Position numbers and translations under genes: made by a program
The notes under the pieces: generated by a model
What the model was told of the DNA's origin: nothing
What the model saw: the letters and a program-made list of their open reading frames with translations, nothing else
Database searches by the model: none
Shown: in pieces, positions 43,026 to 52,187 of the stretch
Numbering within the stretch: the first letter of the stretch is position 1
How the letters are laid out: the number at the start of each line of letters is the position of its first letter
From: Mucilaginibacter sp. OK283
GTDB lineage: Bacteria; Bacteroidota; Bacteroidia; Sphingobacteriales; Sphingobacteriaceae
DNA length: 64,000 nt
Direction: 5' to 3'
NCBI RefSeq assembly: GCF_900110415.1
Contig: NZ_FODR01000011.1
Coordinates: forward strand, 62,001-126,000

Positions 43026-45920
43026 TTATAGCTGTTTCAAATCAGCGTTAAATTGGTACGACTCACCTTTTTGCGTATTGATGCTGATGGTTTTATCATG
43101 ATAACGCAACCGACAAACTCCACCCATTTTTGATAGCACTTGTACCCCCTGCAGCTGCCCTTTTTGCCAGTTAAAGTTCAATTCAAAACCACCACGGGCG
43201 CAAATGCCTTTTATACTTCCCTGCGCCAAAGCAGCCGGCAGCGCTGGCAGCAGCTCAATATCATCGCCCTGGCTTTGCAGCAACATTTCTGATAACCCGG
43301 CGGCTCCGCCAAAGTTTCCGTCAATCTGGAAAGGCGGATGTGCGTCGAACAGGTTATGGTAAACGCCCCCTTTTTCTTTGCCAGAGCTCACATCAGCAGG
43401 CGAAAGCAGTTTGGTGAACATCAGGTAAGCATGATCGCCCTGCTTCATCCTGGCCCATATATTTACCTTCCAGGCTATACTCCACCCGGTTCCTTCATCA
43501 CCACGGTATAGCATAGATTTTTCGGCTGCATGCATCAAATCCGGAGTTTTCCAGGTGATATCTGTACCGGGGAACACACCCCACATGTGCGATACATGCC
43601 GGTGGGTATCGACAGTATCGTCCTTATCTTCCATCCATTCCTGCAGTTGACCGTATTTACCAATCCTGTTGGGAGCTATCTGATCATATTTTGCTTTTAG
43701 TGTATCGGCAAAATCCTTGTCAATTCCTAAAACGGCTGACGCTGCTATGCAATTTTTAAATAAATCGCGGATGATCTGGTGATCCATAGCAGGTCCCGCT
43801 ACCAATCCGCCATGTTCAGGCGAATTGGAGGGGCTGCTGATAAGGTAACCGGTCTTAGGGTCTTTCACTAAAAAGTGCACAAAAAACTCCGCCGCCCCCT
43901 TCATTTCGGGGTAAGCGCGATTTTGTAAAAAACTTTTATCCTTAGTATACAAATAATGCTCCCATAACTGGTGACAAAGCCATGCACCGCCGCTTACCCA
44001 AATACCATGATTGGATGCATTTACCGGAGCAGTGCCCCGCCACAGGTCGGTATTATGGTGCAGCACCCAGCCGGGTGCACCGTAATGTTCTTTTGCCGTT
44101 TGCTTACCTGTTTTAGCCAGGTCATCAACTATACTAAAAAACGGTTCGCTGCAGGCCGAAAGGTTCAACACCTCAACAGGCCAGTAGTTCATCTGTAAAT
44201 TGATGTTGGTGGTAAATTTGCTGCCCCATGGCGGCGTAAGCAGATCATTCCATAAGCCCTGCAAATTGGCCGGACCATTGCCGGCACGAGAGGACGATAT
44301 CAACAAATACCTGCCATATTGCGTGTACAGTGTGATAAACGATGGGTCGGGTGTATCCCTGAACTTCAGGATCCGCTCATCTGTAGGCAAATCAGCATTG
44401 ACGCCTTTACCCAGGTCAAGGGAGAATGTTTGGAAGTATTTTTGGTAATCCTTTATATGATCTGCTTTGATAGCCGGGTAGCTTTTATGGGCGATAACCG
44501 CTATTTGCTTTTTGCAGATGGCTTCCGGGTTGCAGGATAAATCACGGTAATTTTTGAAATTTGTAGCAGCGGTTAAATATAACGTAGCCTCATTGGCACC
44601 GGTAACTTTAATATTGTTTGCTGTTACCAGCACTTTGCCGCCAACAGCCTGCAGATGCAGGTAACTTACCCCGCGTAATGCCCCGTCATGTACTTTTAAC
44701 GATAATGCCAGGGTATGACCGTCAACCCTGCGGGTAATAAAATTTTTATGCAGACTTTTCATCAGGGCTTTTACCGTAATGCTGCCGGGCTTATCGGCAG
44801 TTAAGTGAATAGCTATTAGCCGACCGGGGGCGCTTGCCAGGTACTCGCGGGTGTAGTTTATTCCATTAGCCTTATAGGTAACATGCGCTGTGGCATTTGT
44901 GATATCAAGGTCGCGTTTGTATTCACTTATTGTTTGCTTAGGGAATTGCAGGTACAGATCTGCAAAAGGTTGGTAATCGGCGTTGTAGTGTGGATATGCC
45001 GGCGGGTTATCGTCCTGGATCCGGTATTTCCAGGTTCCGTTTAATTTTATAGGAGTTACAATACTACCCCCTTTATCAACCGCGGTTGTTATTTCACTGC
45101 TGGTTATTCCGCCTTTGAGGGTAGTAGCCTCAAACCCTTCGGGATAGATCAGCATTTCTTTTTCCGGGCTGGTTAAGCCACCTTTATCATTAAAATTCAA
45201 TACCTGTATAGCTAATAAATTTGTTCCTGTATGTAGCTCTTTAGCCGGGATGATATATTTACGATAAGTGGTTCCGGTGGTTGTGCCTATCTGGGTGCCA
45301 TTGATATAAGTAAAATCCAAATCCCGGATGCGGCCCAAACTAAGCACCAGGTTTTTTCCTTTCCAATCAACGGGTACTTCAAAAGCTGTCCTAAACCAAA
45401 CCGCACCATCTAACCCCTCAAAGCCAGGTGTTGTTTCCCAACCTTGCTGAGTGGGTAATGTGATGGATTTCCATGCGCCATCGTGAAACTCAACACCTTG
45501 AATCTCCTTTATACTCCGCATCATTTTAACCCAGCGGGCAGAATCGGCAGCATACGTAATTTCATTGCTTTTCATGCCCATGAAATGTTTTTCGGCAAGG
45601 GCTTCTGCTTCGGCCTGTTTGCCATCAAACAAAAGCTGGCGAATAGGTTGCAGGTATTTTACAGCCCCCTGCCGCTCATAGGCGCGCGGGCCGCCCGTCC
45701 ATAACGTTTGTTCATTAAACTGGATTCTGTCTTCTTCCACCCCTCCGAATATCATTGCACCTAAACGTCCATTCCCAATTGGTAAGGCATCCGTCCATTT
45801 TTGTGCAGGCTGCCTGTACCAGAGTTTAAGGTCTGATTGGGCCCGGGTTAAATGCGTGGCAAGCACGAGCGTAATTGCGATAAATAGATATTTTAAACCC
45901 GGTAATTTGGAGTTTTTCAT
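43026..45920 (-). CDS. Secreted GH95 alpha-L-fucosidase/galactosidase with inserted beta-sandwich
   Basis: A protein of 964 residues with a signal peptide to THLTRAQ. GH95 blocks: WYRQPAQKWTDALPIGNGRL, FNEQTLWTGGP, NLQGLWNDLLTPPWGSKF, TTNINLQMNYWPVEVLNLS, GTGWSIAWKVNIWARM and FQIDGNFGGAAGLSEMLLQS. The N-terminal GH95 domain is interrupted at about 120-315 by a jelly-roll resembling the GH2 sugar-binding domain (DGAVWFRTAFEVPVDWKGKN, LSLGRIRDLDFTYINGTQIG). It resumes at FADLYLQFPKQTISEYKRDL. The enzyme inverts alpha-1,2-linked L-fucose or L-galactose. In a pectin locus L-galactose or fucose of rhamnogalacturonan/xyloglucan side chains is likely. Eight bases separate it from the upstream gene and five from the downstream one. 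Confidence 0.9.
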   Translation of the reverse strand: MKNSKLPGLKYLFIAITLVLATHLTRAQSDLKLWYRQPAQKWTDALPIGNGRLGAMIFGGVEEDRIQFNEQTLWTGGPRAYERQGAVKYLQPIRQLLFDGKQAEAEALAEKHFMGMKSNEITYAADSARWVKMMRSIKEIQGVEFHDGAWKSITLPTQQGWETTPGFEGLDGAVWFRTAFEVPVDWKGKNLVLSLGRIRDLDFTYINGTQIGTTTGTTYRKYIIPAKELHTGTNLLAIQVLNFNDKGGLTSPEKEMLIYPEGFEATTLKGGITSSEITTAVDKGGSIVTPIKLNGTWKYRIQDDNPPAYPHYNADYQPFADLYLQFPKQTISEYKRDLDITNATAHVTYKANGINYTREYLASAPGRLIAIHLTADKPGSITVKALMKSLHKNFITRRVDGHTLALSLKVHDGALRGVSYLHLQAVGGKVLVTANNIKVTGANEATLYLTAATNFKNYRDLSCNPEAICKKQIAVIAHKSYPAIKADHIKDYQKYFQTFSLDLGKGVNADLPTDERILKFRDTPDPSFITLYTQYGRYLLISSSRAGNGPANLQGLWNDLLTPPWGSKFTTNINLQMNYWPVEVLNLSACSEPFFSIVDDLAKTGKQTAKEHYGAPGWVLHHNTDLWRGTAPVNASNHGIWVSGGAWLCHQLWEHYLYTKDKSFLQNRAYPEMKGAAEFFVHFLVKDPKTGYLISSPSNSPEHGGLVAGPAMDHQIIRDLFKNCIAASAVLGIDKDFADTLKAKYDQIAPNRIGKYGQLQEWMEDKDDTVDTHRHVSHMWGVFPGTDITWKTPDLMHAAEKSMLYRGDEGTGWSIAWKVNIWARMKQGDHAYLMFTKLLSPADVSSGKEKGGVYHNLFDAHPPFQIDGNFGGAAGLSEMLLQSQGDDIELLPALPAALAQGSIKGICARGGFELNFNWQKGQLQGVQVLSKMGGVCRLRYHDKTISINTQKGESYQFNADLKQL

Positions 45921-45928
45921 AGCACTGT

Positions 45929-48694
45929 TTAGTTAAACAACCAGCGTAAATCTTTAATGTTACCCATATTGCTCAATCCGGCATCGTAAACCGGGATATA
46001 CGCATCATCATTAACAATACCTAAAATTAAACAGGCGCCTTTACCCAGTGTAAGCGTATTGGTGCCCGCCTTAAACGAATAGGTATGCACATTTACCGGT
46101 GGTAAGCCTTCTACCTGTATGGCATTGGCAATCTTTACATCTGCCTGGCCGTAATCGTTAGCGCTGGCATCGGTTTCCAGTTGTGGTTCTGGCAGGTACT
46201 TAGCATCCTTCTCATTAAAAAACCCCACCAATACTTTAACCGGTTTGGCGTTGGTAAAGCTCAGTGATGAACCATTTTTTAGCTGATCTGCCTTAACTAA
46301 TTTAAAAGCCTGCAGGTTTTGCAACTCAGCGGCTACATTTTTAACAACTACAGTAGTATCGCTAAATACCTGCTGGCCATTACTTAATTTGTAGACTTGA
46401 ATACCCTTTGTTTTAATCACCGTCTGTCCATTGGTCAATGCAATTCTTATAGCTTTTTTTGCCGCCGCCTGTGGCGATTTCACCGAATCGATATTCCGCT
46501 TAAAATTATCGAGTTCTTTTTGGTAAACCGGCAATAATTCTACCCAGGTTTTCATTTTGGCATCATTACCGCCAACAGGAATTTTACGTTGTTTGGTTTG
46601 CATGCTATTGGCATACAGGTAAGTATCTTTGGTTAGATTAACCAGCTGCTTGAAATAATCCAGGCTGGTTTGCAATTCAGGCAAGGCCTTTTCCAGGTCG
46701 GCAATGTTATCCGAATATTTATACCGAAGCACCCATAATGCCGCTTTTGCTTTATAAGCATAACTGTTTGCCAAAGCATTATAGCAATAAATATCATTTT
46801 TTAACCTGCCGAATTCAGCCTTATCTTTTGTTATTTGTGCCGATGCCCGATCAATAGCCTCGACAGCTTTACGGCCCTGCATTATTACACTATCAATCAC
46901 TTTCACAGGTGTCTCACCGATATGCGGCTGGTGCTTCCATTCCTTTTCAGCGTACTCACTCATCATTTCGCCAACCGGCCCTTCAGAGTTGTAAAGTAAT
47001 GTGAACAAACCATATTTTTCGGGATTAACCAACTGGCTCATCAGCATACCTAATGTCATGGTTTGCCGGTTGCCGTCGGTAATACCAAAGCGCCTGAGCA
47101 GTTCCGGGGCTATTTCGCCCGATTGCTCATAAGCAGCTAAAATATCCTTACCATGGGTTTCATTGCAACCATACCTGGCGGCCAGCTGACCTGCCCAATA
47201 CGTTATTTCCCCATCCCTACCGCGGTTGCTGTTCCAGGCATAGCGCGACCAGGCCTTGTACCAAATCCAATCACGATCCATCTGCAATAACCGCTGCCCA
47301 CCGGTATTGTCCGCGGTATATGGCCAGTCCCAATAAGATGCCTGGGGATAAAGGTGCAGCCCATTGGCTCCATAAATGTGGTGCATGGCCTGTACACATT
47401 TCTGTATAAAATCTGCCGATCCATATCGAAAAGGTTCCAGGTTAGCCATAATATGAACATTTTCAATTTGTACGGTACCAATACTGCTTAGTTTGCGGTG
47501 CAGGTCGGCCCAGGGGCCATGGGGTTCGTAGGTAGTAAGCGCCTCACCATTGTACTTGGCTTCGGTGTATAAATTCTTGTAAAGTGGCTTGGCATACTTC
47601 ATAACTTCCGGGGCATCGGTATCATGTGCACGCAGTACTATGGGCGGTTCGTCGGTACGGCCAAGCGCTTTTAAGCCATCCTTTACGCCGGGAATTATAG
47701 TTTTTGTAAACCAGTCGATATCGTCCTGCCCTACGCCTTCCATAGCTTCACCCAGGGTGATCAGCAAACCAACATTCGGATATTTTTGGACAAAAGCAGC
47801 TATCGATTTACGGGTGTAATCGGCAATAATGGGCACTATATGGCGGTTCCTGTCCTGCGTTTTCAGATTATTTTTTTCGGCAAAGGGCTTGGATACAATA
47901 ATGTTATAAAAGCCCTGTATGAGCCAAATACCGCGTTTATCAGCCTCGCTGGCCAGGAAACGATAGATCTCCTCATTCTTTTTAAAAGTGGCGTCATCCA
48001 CCTCAACTGCATATGGATATTCCTTTACTTTAACCAGTGATGCAAAAGGATGACCGCTCCATAAGTATAAAGAGTTCATCCTGTTTTCGGCCAAAGAATC
48101 CAGGTACCGCAGCCAAAGTGCTTTATCATAAAACCAGGGGAAATTTTCGGGCGTATAAGGATATTCATAAGTGCCCCTGCCGGGTAGTAATGCTGGCTTT
48201 TGCACCCCTATACAGGTGCCACGCAAAACCATTTCGGGTTGATCGGTTATTTCCAGCTTCGCAGCCAAATCATGTGCACCTTTTACCCTTGCGGCAAGTT
48301 CCAGGCAACCATATAAAGCACCCGAGTTATCTGCACCTGCTACGATGGTTACATCATTTACACTATTAATGATAAAGCCCTCTTTGCCAGGAAATTTGAC
48401 ACTGTCAGGATACCGCTTTACCAACGCTTTTTTGATTACAGGATCGTTTAAAAGCCCAACAAAAATGGCATTACCAGAAATCGCTTGTGTATTTTGCTGT
48501 ATAGTAACCACATAACCAACTTGTTGCAAAGCCAGTTTTAGCTTTTGAGCGCCATAATCCAGCCGTTGGTGATGTATTGCGGCTAGTACTATGGTTATTT
48601 TTTTATTGGTGTCTTGAGCCTTCAATGAGGAATGAAAACAACTGAATAAGAGTATCAGAAGCGCAATGTAGCTATGGGTTATTCTCATTTTCAT
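45929..48694 (-). CDS. Secreted GH67N/zincin-fold uronidase-like glycosidase
   Basis: A protein of 921 residues with a signal peptide to SSLKAQ. The N-terminal domain (KKITIVLAAIHHQRLDYGAQ ... GFIINSVNDVTIVAGADNSG ... LYGCLELAARV) is the 'GH67 N-terminal/GH20b' alpha-beta fold placed before many exo-glycosidase barrels. The barrel has ENRMNSLYLWSGHPFASLVK, NVGLLITLGEAMEGVGQDD, PIVLRAHDTDAPEVMKYAKP and NGLHLYPQASYWDWPYTADN. A helical C-terminal region and a last beta domain follow. Such proteins are often labelled alpha-D-galacturonidase or alpha-glucuronidase-like. Removal of alpha-galacturonic acid from rhamnogalacturonan fragments would fit the neighbours, but the family assignment is by resemblance only. 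It leads the block that ends with GH78. Confidence 0.7.
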   Translation of the reverse strand: MKMRITHSYIALLILLFSCFHSSLKAQDTNKKITIVLAAIHHQRLDYGAQKLKLALQQVGYVVTIQQNTQAISGNAIFVGLLNDPVIKKALVKRYPDSVKFPGKEGFIINSVNDVTIVAGADNSGALYGCLELAARVKGAHDLAAKLEITDQPEMVLRGTCIGVQKPALLPGRGTYEYPYTPENFPWFYDKALWLRYLDSLAENRMNSLYLWSGHPFASLVKVKEYPYAVEVDDATFKKNEEIYRFLASEADKRGIWLIQGFYNIIVSKPFAEKNNLKTQDRNRHIVPIIADYTRKSIAAFVQKYPNVGLLITLGEAMEGVGQDDIDWFTKTIIPGVKDGLKALGRTDEPPIVLRAHDTDAPEVMKYAKPLYKNLYTEAKYNGEALTTYEPHGPWADLHRKLSSIGTVQIENVHIMANLEPFRYGSADFIQKCVQAMHHIYGANGLHLYPQASYWDWPYTADNTGGQRLLQMDRDWIWYKAWSRYAWNSNRGRDGEITYWAGQLAARYGCNETHGKDILAAYEQSGEIAPELLRRFGITDGNRQTMTLGMLMSQLVNPEKYGLFTLLYNSEGPVGEMMSEYAEKEWKHQPHIGETPVKVIDSVIMQGRKAVEAIDRASAQITKDKAEFGRLKNDIYCYNALANSYAYKAKAALWVLRYKYSDNIADLEKALPELQTSLDYFKQLVNLTKDTYLYANSMQTKQRKIPVGGNDAKMKTWVELLPVYQKELDNFKRNIDSVKSPQAAAKKAIRIALTNGQTVIKTKGIQVYKLSNGQQVFSDTTVVVKNVAAELQNLQAFKLVKADQLKNGSSLSFTNAKPVKVLVGFFNEKDAKYLPEPQLETDASANDYGQADVKIANAIQVEGLPPVNVHTYSFKAGTNTLTLGKGACLILGIVNDDAYIPVYDAGLSNMGNIKDLRWLFN

Positions 48695-48909
48695 GTTTTT
48701 ACATCATTTGCTACAAGCCATTTCAGGGGCCAGACTTGGTATAGCAGGTTATGTTAAGATGGTATTAAGGTTGAACTTAATTGGTTGTATAACATTCAAA
48801 AATATCAGTATAGCATGGGAGTTTCATCTGATATTTTTCCCAGCTACTATACGATATTACCATTATTGCAGCCTTTGCAATCCATGAAAGAGAGAACGTA
48901 AGCTACTAA

Positions 48910-50469
48910 TTAAACAGGCATCCTTACCAATACATGCTTAAACCGTGTACTGCGCATAATTATTTTACCATCGGCATAAATTATAAAACCTTTGCCTTTA
49001 TGATATTTGGTGCCTGTTTTATCCCATAGGATACTGATGCGGTGGCCGTGGTAAAGCACATTATCCAATGCAAACCATTTCCATTGATTTTTAGGGATAA
49101 GCGGAAAAATCTCCAGCATATTATCGGCGCGGGGCTTTAAGCCAATCAGGTCGTTAATCACCAGGTCGCAAAAACCGGAGTGGTTATAATAGCTGCTGCG
49201 CGGGTTATCGCCTTTAAGCCAATAGCCGGTTTTTTCATCCTGGTACTCACCGAGATATGGTACCCCTCTTTTTATGTGCGATAGGGCATATTTACGCAGT
49301 TCATTATAGAAAACAGCTGGGGTCATGCTGCCTTTGTTTTGATAATTGGTAAGCAAATTTGCCAGTCCTTTTAGGGTTTGGGTAGTAGCAAATGGCCAAA
49401 CTGCTCCATCCCACTCGCAGCCATGCCCGGTACCATGTGTGCGGAACAGGGGGTGGCGTCTTTCGGCTGTGGTAATACCCCATGGTGCATTAAAACCTTT
49501 ATCATCAGTTAACTGATCCCATTGTTTGGCAAAAGCAGGTTTATCATCGGGCAGGTTAAAATACCATGGGATAAATCCCAATTCTTCACGGGCGCCGGCC
49601 ATGCTCCCATCAGGTCTGCGTGCTTCAAAAAATGAAGCAGAATCGTTCCATAAACTATCCTGTACCAATATTTTCAGTTCAGATGCCTTTTGGCTGTATT
49701 TATTCTTCAGCGAGTCGACGCCCAGCACTTCGGCCATTTTTGATAGGGCCATAGCGTTGCCATACATATAGCTGTTAATAGTGGGGCGCTTGTTCTTTGC
49801 TTTTCGCGAGCCACTGATAGATTCTTCCATGGCGTCCCTTACATCAAACTGCCAGAACAGTTTTGAGGGTAGTTGCTTTTCGGTTTCCCATTGGCTGTAA
49901 TCGGTATTTAAAGCAGGTATTACCTGCGCTACAAAATTTTTATTGAGGTTAACCAGGTAATAATTATAAACGGCATCAGCAAGCCAGCTGCTGAAGGCGT
50001 GCAAATGAGGTTTCTTTTGCTTTGGATCAACATAGAGCCAGAATTTGATATAGTCGTTTATATATTGAGGATCATGCAGCCAGCGGCCCTCATAAATTTG
50101 GTGACCAAGCGCACTGCTCGAGCTGTTGTAAACACCTGTAAAACTTACCGGCGTAATAAACTCTGTAAAAATAAAGCCATCAGGTGTTTGTTTCAGGTGT
50201 TTACGGAACGTCCACCAGCGGTAATAATATATTTTTTGGATGGCCGAATCGGGACATTCAAACAGTGGTATGTTTTTGGCCATCCAACCATAAGCACCAT
50301 CATTGGTTACATAGTTCTTTACCGTCTCGGTATCTATTGCATTAAAGTAACTTACATAGGTTTTTAGCTTATTATAGCCTAACAGCGGCTTTTGCTGCGC
50401 ATAAGCACTATCTGCTGCAAAAGAAAGCAAAACGGTTATAAAACTGAACGTAAAAATTCTCCTGATCAT
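48910..50469 (-). CDS. Secreted MGH1/GH63-like (alpha/alpha)6 glycosidase
   Basis: A protein of 519 residues with a signal peptide to DSAYAQ. The toroid fold is suggested by IYYYRWWTFRKHLKQTPDGF, QFDVRDAMEESISGSRKAKN, TINSYMYGNAMALSKMAEVL, EELGFIPWYFNLP, GTGHGCEWDGAVWPFATTQT and YNHSGFCDLVINDLIGLKP, with a small C-terminal beta domain. This is the mannosylglycerate-hydrolase/GH63-like pattern (clan GH-G relatives). The substrate cannot be read out. Members of this group in pectin loci have been proposed to act on side-chain sugars. It is the last gene of the GH28-led operon, 32 bases after uxaA. Confidence 0.65.
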   Translation of the reverse strand: MIRRIFTFSFITVLLSFAADSAYAQQKPLLGYNKLKTYVSYFNAIDTETVKNYVTNDGAYGWMAKNIPLFECPDSAIQKIYYYRWWTFRKHLKQTPDGFIFTEFITPVSFTGVYNSSSSALGHQIYEGRWLHDPQYINDYIKFWLYVDPKQKKPHLHAFSSWLADAVYNYYLVNLNKNFVAQVIPALNTDYSQWETEKQLPSKLFWQFDVRDAMEESISGSRKAKNKRPTINSYMYGNAMALSKMAEVLGVDSLKNKYSQKASELKILVQDSLWNDSASFFEARRPDGSMAGAREELGFIPWYFNLPDDKPAFAKQWDQLTDDKGFNAPWGITTAERRHPLFRTHGTGHGCEWDGAVWPFATTQTLKGLANLLTNYQNKGSMTPAVFYNELRKYALSHIKRGVPYLGEYQDEKTGYWLKGDNPRSSYYNHSGFCDLVINDLIGLKPRADNMLEIFPLIPKNQWKWFALDNVLYHGHRISILWDKTGTKYHKGKGFIIYADGKIIMRSTRFKHVLVRMPV

Positions 50470-50501
50470 ACTCTCACCTCAACCATAGCTTATCAATATA
50501 T

Positions 50502-52154
50502 TTATAAGGATACACCTCTTTTCCATGGGATAAAATCATCCTGGCCATGCCTTACTGCGCTTACTTCAATTTCGCCGCTCGCCACTTTAACTACGTAGTC
50601 CAATATCCTTTCGCCTGCCTGTTCAATTGTTTCGTCGCCTTCTACTATGGTACCTGTATTGATGTCGATGATATCGCTCATCCGGTTAAACAAAGTAGTG
50701 TTTGTGGCGATTTTAACAACCGGGACTATCGGGTTGCCGGTTGGCGTACCCAGGCCGGTTGTAAATAAAACTATATTAGCTCCAGAACCAACTTCGGCTG
50801 TGGTTGATTCCACATCATTACCAGGGGTACACAGTAAATTCAATCCCGGTTTGGTAACTTTTTCGGGATAATCAAGCACATCTGCCACCGGCGATGTACC
50901 GCCCTTTTTCGCGGCCCCGGCAGATTTAATGGCATCAGTTATTAAACCATCCTTTATATTGCCCGGCGACGGGTTCATATAAAAACCAGAGCCCGCTTCT
51001 TCGGCACGCTGGCTATAGCTGCTTACCAGGCTGGCAAAACGTTCGGCTTTGTTTTTATCCAAACAACGGTCAATCAGGTTCTGTTCAACACCGCACAGTT
51101 CAGGAAACTCGGCCAGGATAACCGAACCACCCAGCGCCACCAGCAGATCGGACGTGTAACCGATAGCGGGGTTTGCCGAGATACCCGAAAAACCATCTGA
51201 GCCGCCACATTCCAATCCTATAACGAGTTTACTTAATGGTGCCGGCTTACGAACGTACGTATTGGCCTGCATTAAGCCAGCCAGGGTTTGCCGAATGGCC
51301 AGTTCCATTAGGTCGGCTTCCTTGCCGGTTTTTTGCTGATCCAGTATGTACAATGGCTTATTAAAGTTTGGCGAACGCTTACTGATCTCTTCTTGCAACG
51401 TCTTCACCTCGGCATTCTGGCATCCCAGGCTTAGTACTGTAGCGCCCGCAACGTTAGGATGGGTAATATAACCCGCCAGCAACCCGCACAAGGTGGTTGA
51501 GTCCTGCCGGGTACCTCCGCAACCGCCGGTGTGCGTTAAAAACTTAATACCATCAACATTAGGGAACAGCTTATTACCGGTTGCCTGGGCTGTATCGCCG
51601 TCAATTTCCGTATACAATACTTCATTGATCTCTCCGCCAGCTTTAATCATGGTTATCAACTGCTGCGCTTTTATTTCATATGTTTTTTTACGTCCGTAAC
51701 CTAAGGGCTTTACAAGCGCTTCCTGCAATACCTCAATATTACGGTTCTCGCAAAACACCATCGGGACCACCAGCCAGTAGTTAGCTGTACCCACGCTACC
51801 GTCCTCCCGGTGATAGCCGTTAAAGGTTTGGCTTTGCCATTTGCTTACATCCGGTTTATGCCAGTCGGTATGGCTGCTGCCGGTTAAAAAGCTGTTGGCC
51901 GCATGCACTACATTGCCGGTTGATAACAAACCACCAACCGGGATAGGGCTTTGCGCTTTACCTACTAAAACCCCATACATAATAATTTCGCCGCCCTGGG
52001 GAATATCGGCAATTGCAAATTTATGCTTGGCGGGTATAAATTCGAGCACTTTATAACTATTCCCCTTATATTCAACCTCTTCGCCTGGCTGCAAATCGGC
52101 CAGTGCTACCAGTACATTATCGGCAGGATGTACTTTTATAATCCGTTGTTTCAT
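50502..52154 (-). CDS. uxaA: Altronate dehydratase
   Basis: A protein of 550 residues. The N-terminal SAF domain has IIKVHPADNVLVALADLQPG and the middle has GYHREDGSVGTANYWLVVPM. The C-terminal catalytic part has FLTHTGGCGGTRQ, SLGCQNAEV, LVIGLECGGSDGFSGISANP, CGVEQNL and FTTGLGTPTGNPIVPVVKIA, with conserved Cys/His positions for the iron site. It converts D-altronate to 2-keto-3-deoxy-D-gluconate in the cytosol, the third step of galacturonate use. No signal peptide is present. It sits 33 bases after uxaB and between secreted pectin hydrolases, which ties uptake and catabolism to polymer breakdown. Confidence 0.95.
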   Translation of the reverse strand: MKQRIIKVHPADNVLVALADLQPGEEVEYKGNSYKVLEFIPAKHKFAIADIPQGGEIIMYGVLVGKAQSPIPVGGLLSTGNVVHAANSFLTGSSHTDWHKPDVSKWQSQTFNGYHREDGSVGTANYWLVVPMVFCENRNIEVLQEALVKPLGYGRKKTYEIKAQQLITMIKAGGEINEVLYTEIDGDTAQATGNKLFPNVDGIKFLTHTGGCGGTRQDSTTLCGLLAGYITHPNVAGATVLSLGCQNAEVKTLQEEISKRSPNFNKPLYILDQQKTGKEADLMELAIRQTLAGLMQANTYVRKPAPLSKLVIGLECGGSDGFSGISANPAIGYTSDLLVALGGSVILAEFPELCGVEQNLIDRCLDKNKAERFASLVSSYSQRAEEAGSGFYMNPSPGNIKDGLITDAIKSAGAAKKGGTSPVADVLDYPEKVTKPGLNLLCTPGNDVESTTAEVGSGANIVLFTTGLGTPTGNPIVPVVKIATNTTLFNRMSDIIDINTGTIVEGDETIEQAGERILDYVVKVASGEIEVSAVRHGQDDFIPWKRGVSL

Positions 52155-52187
52155 CGTTTTAATTTTTTAATTAGTGCAGCAATCTGT

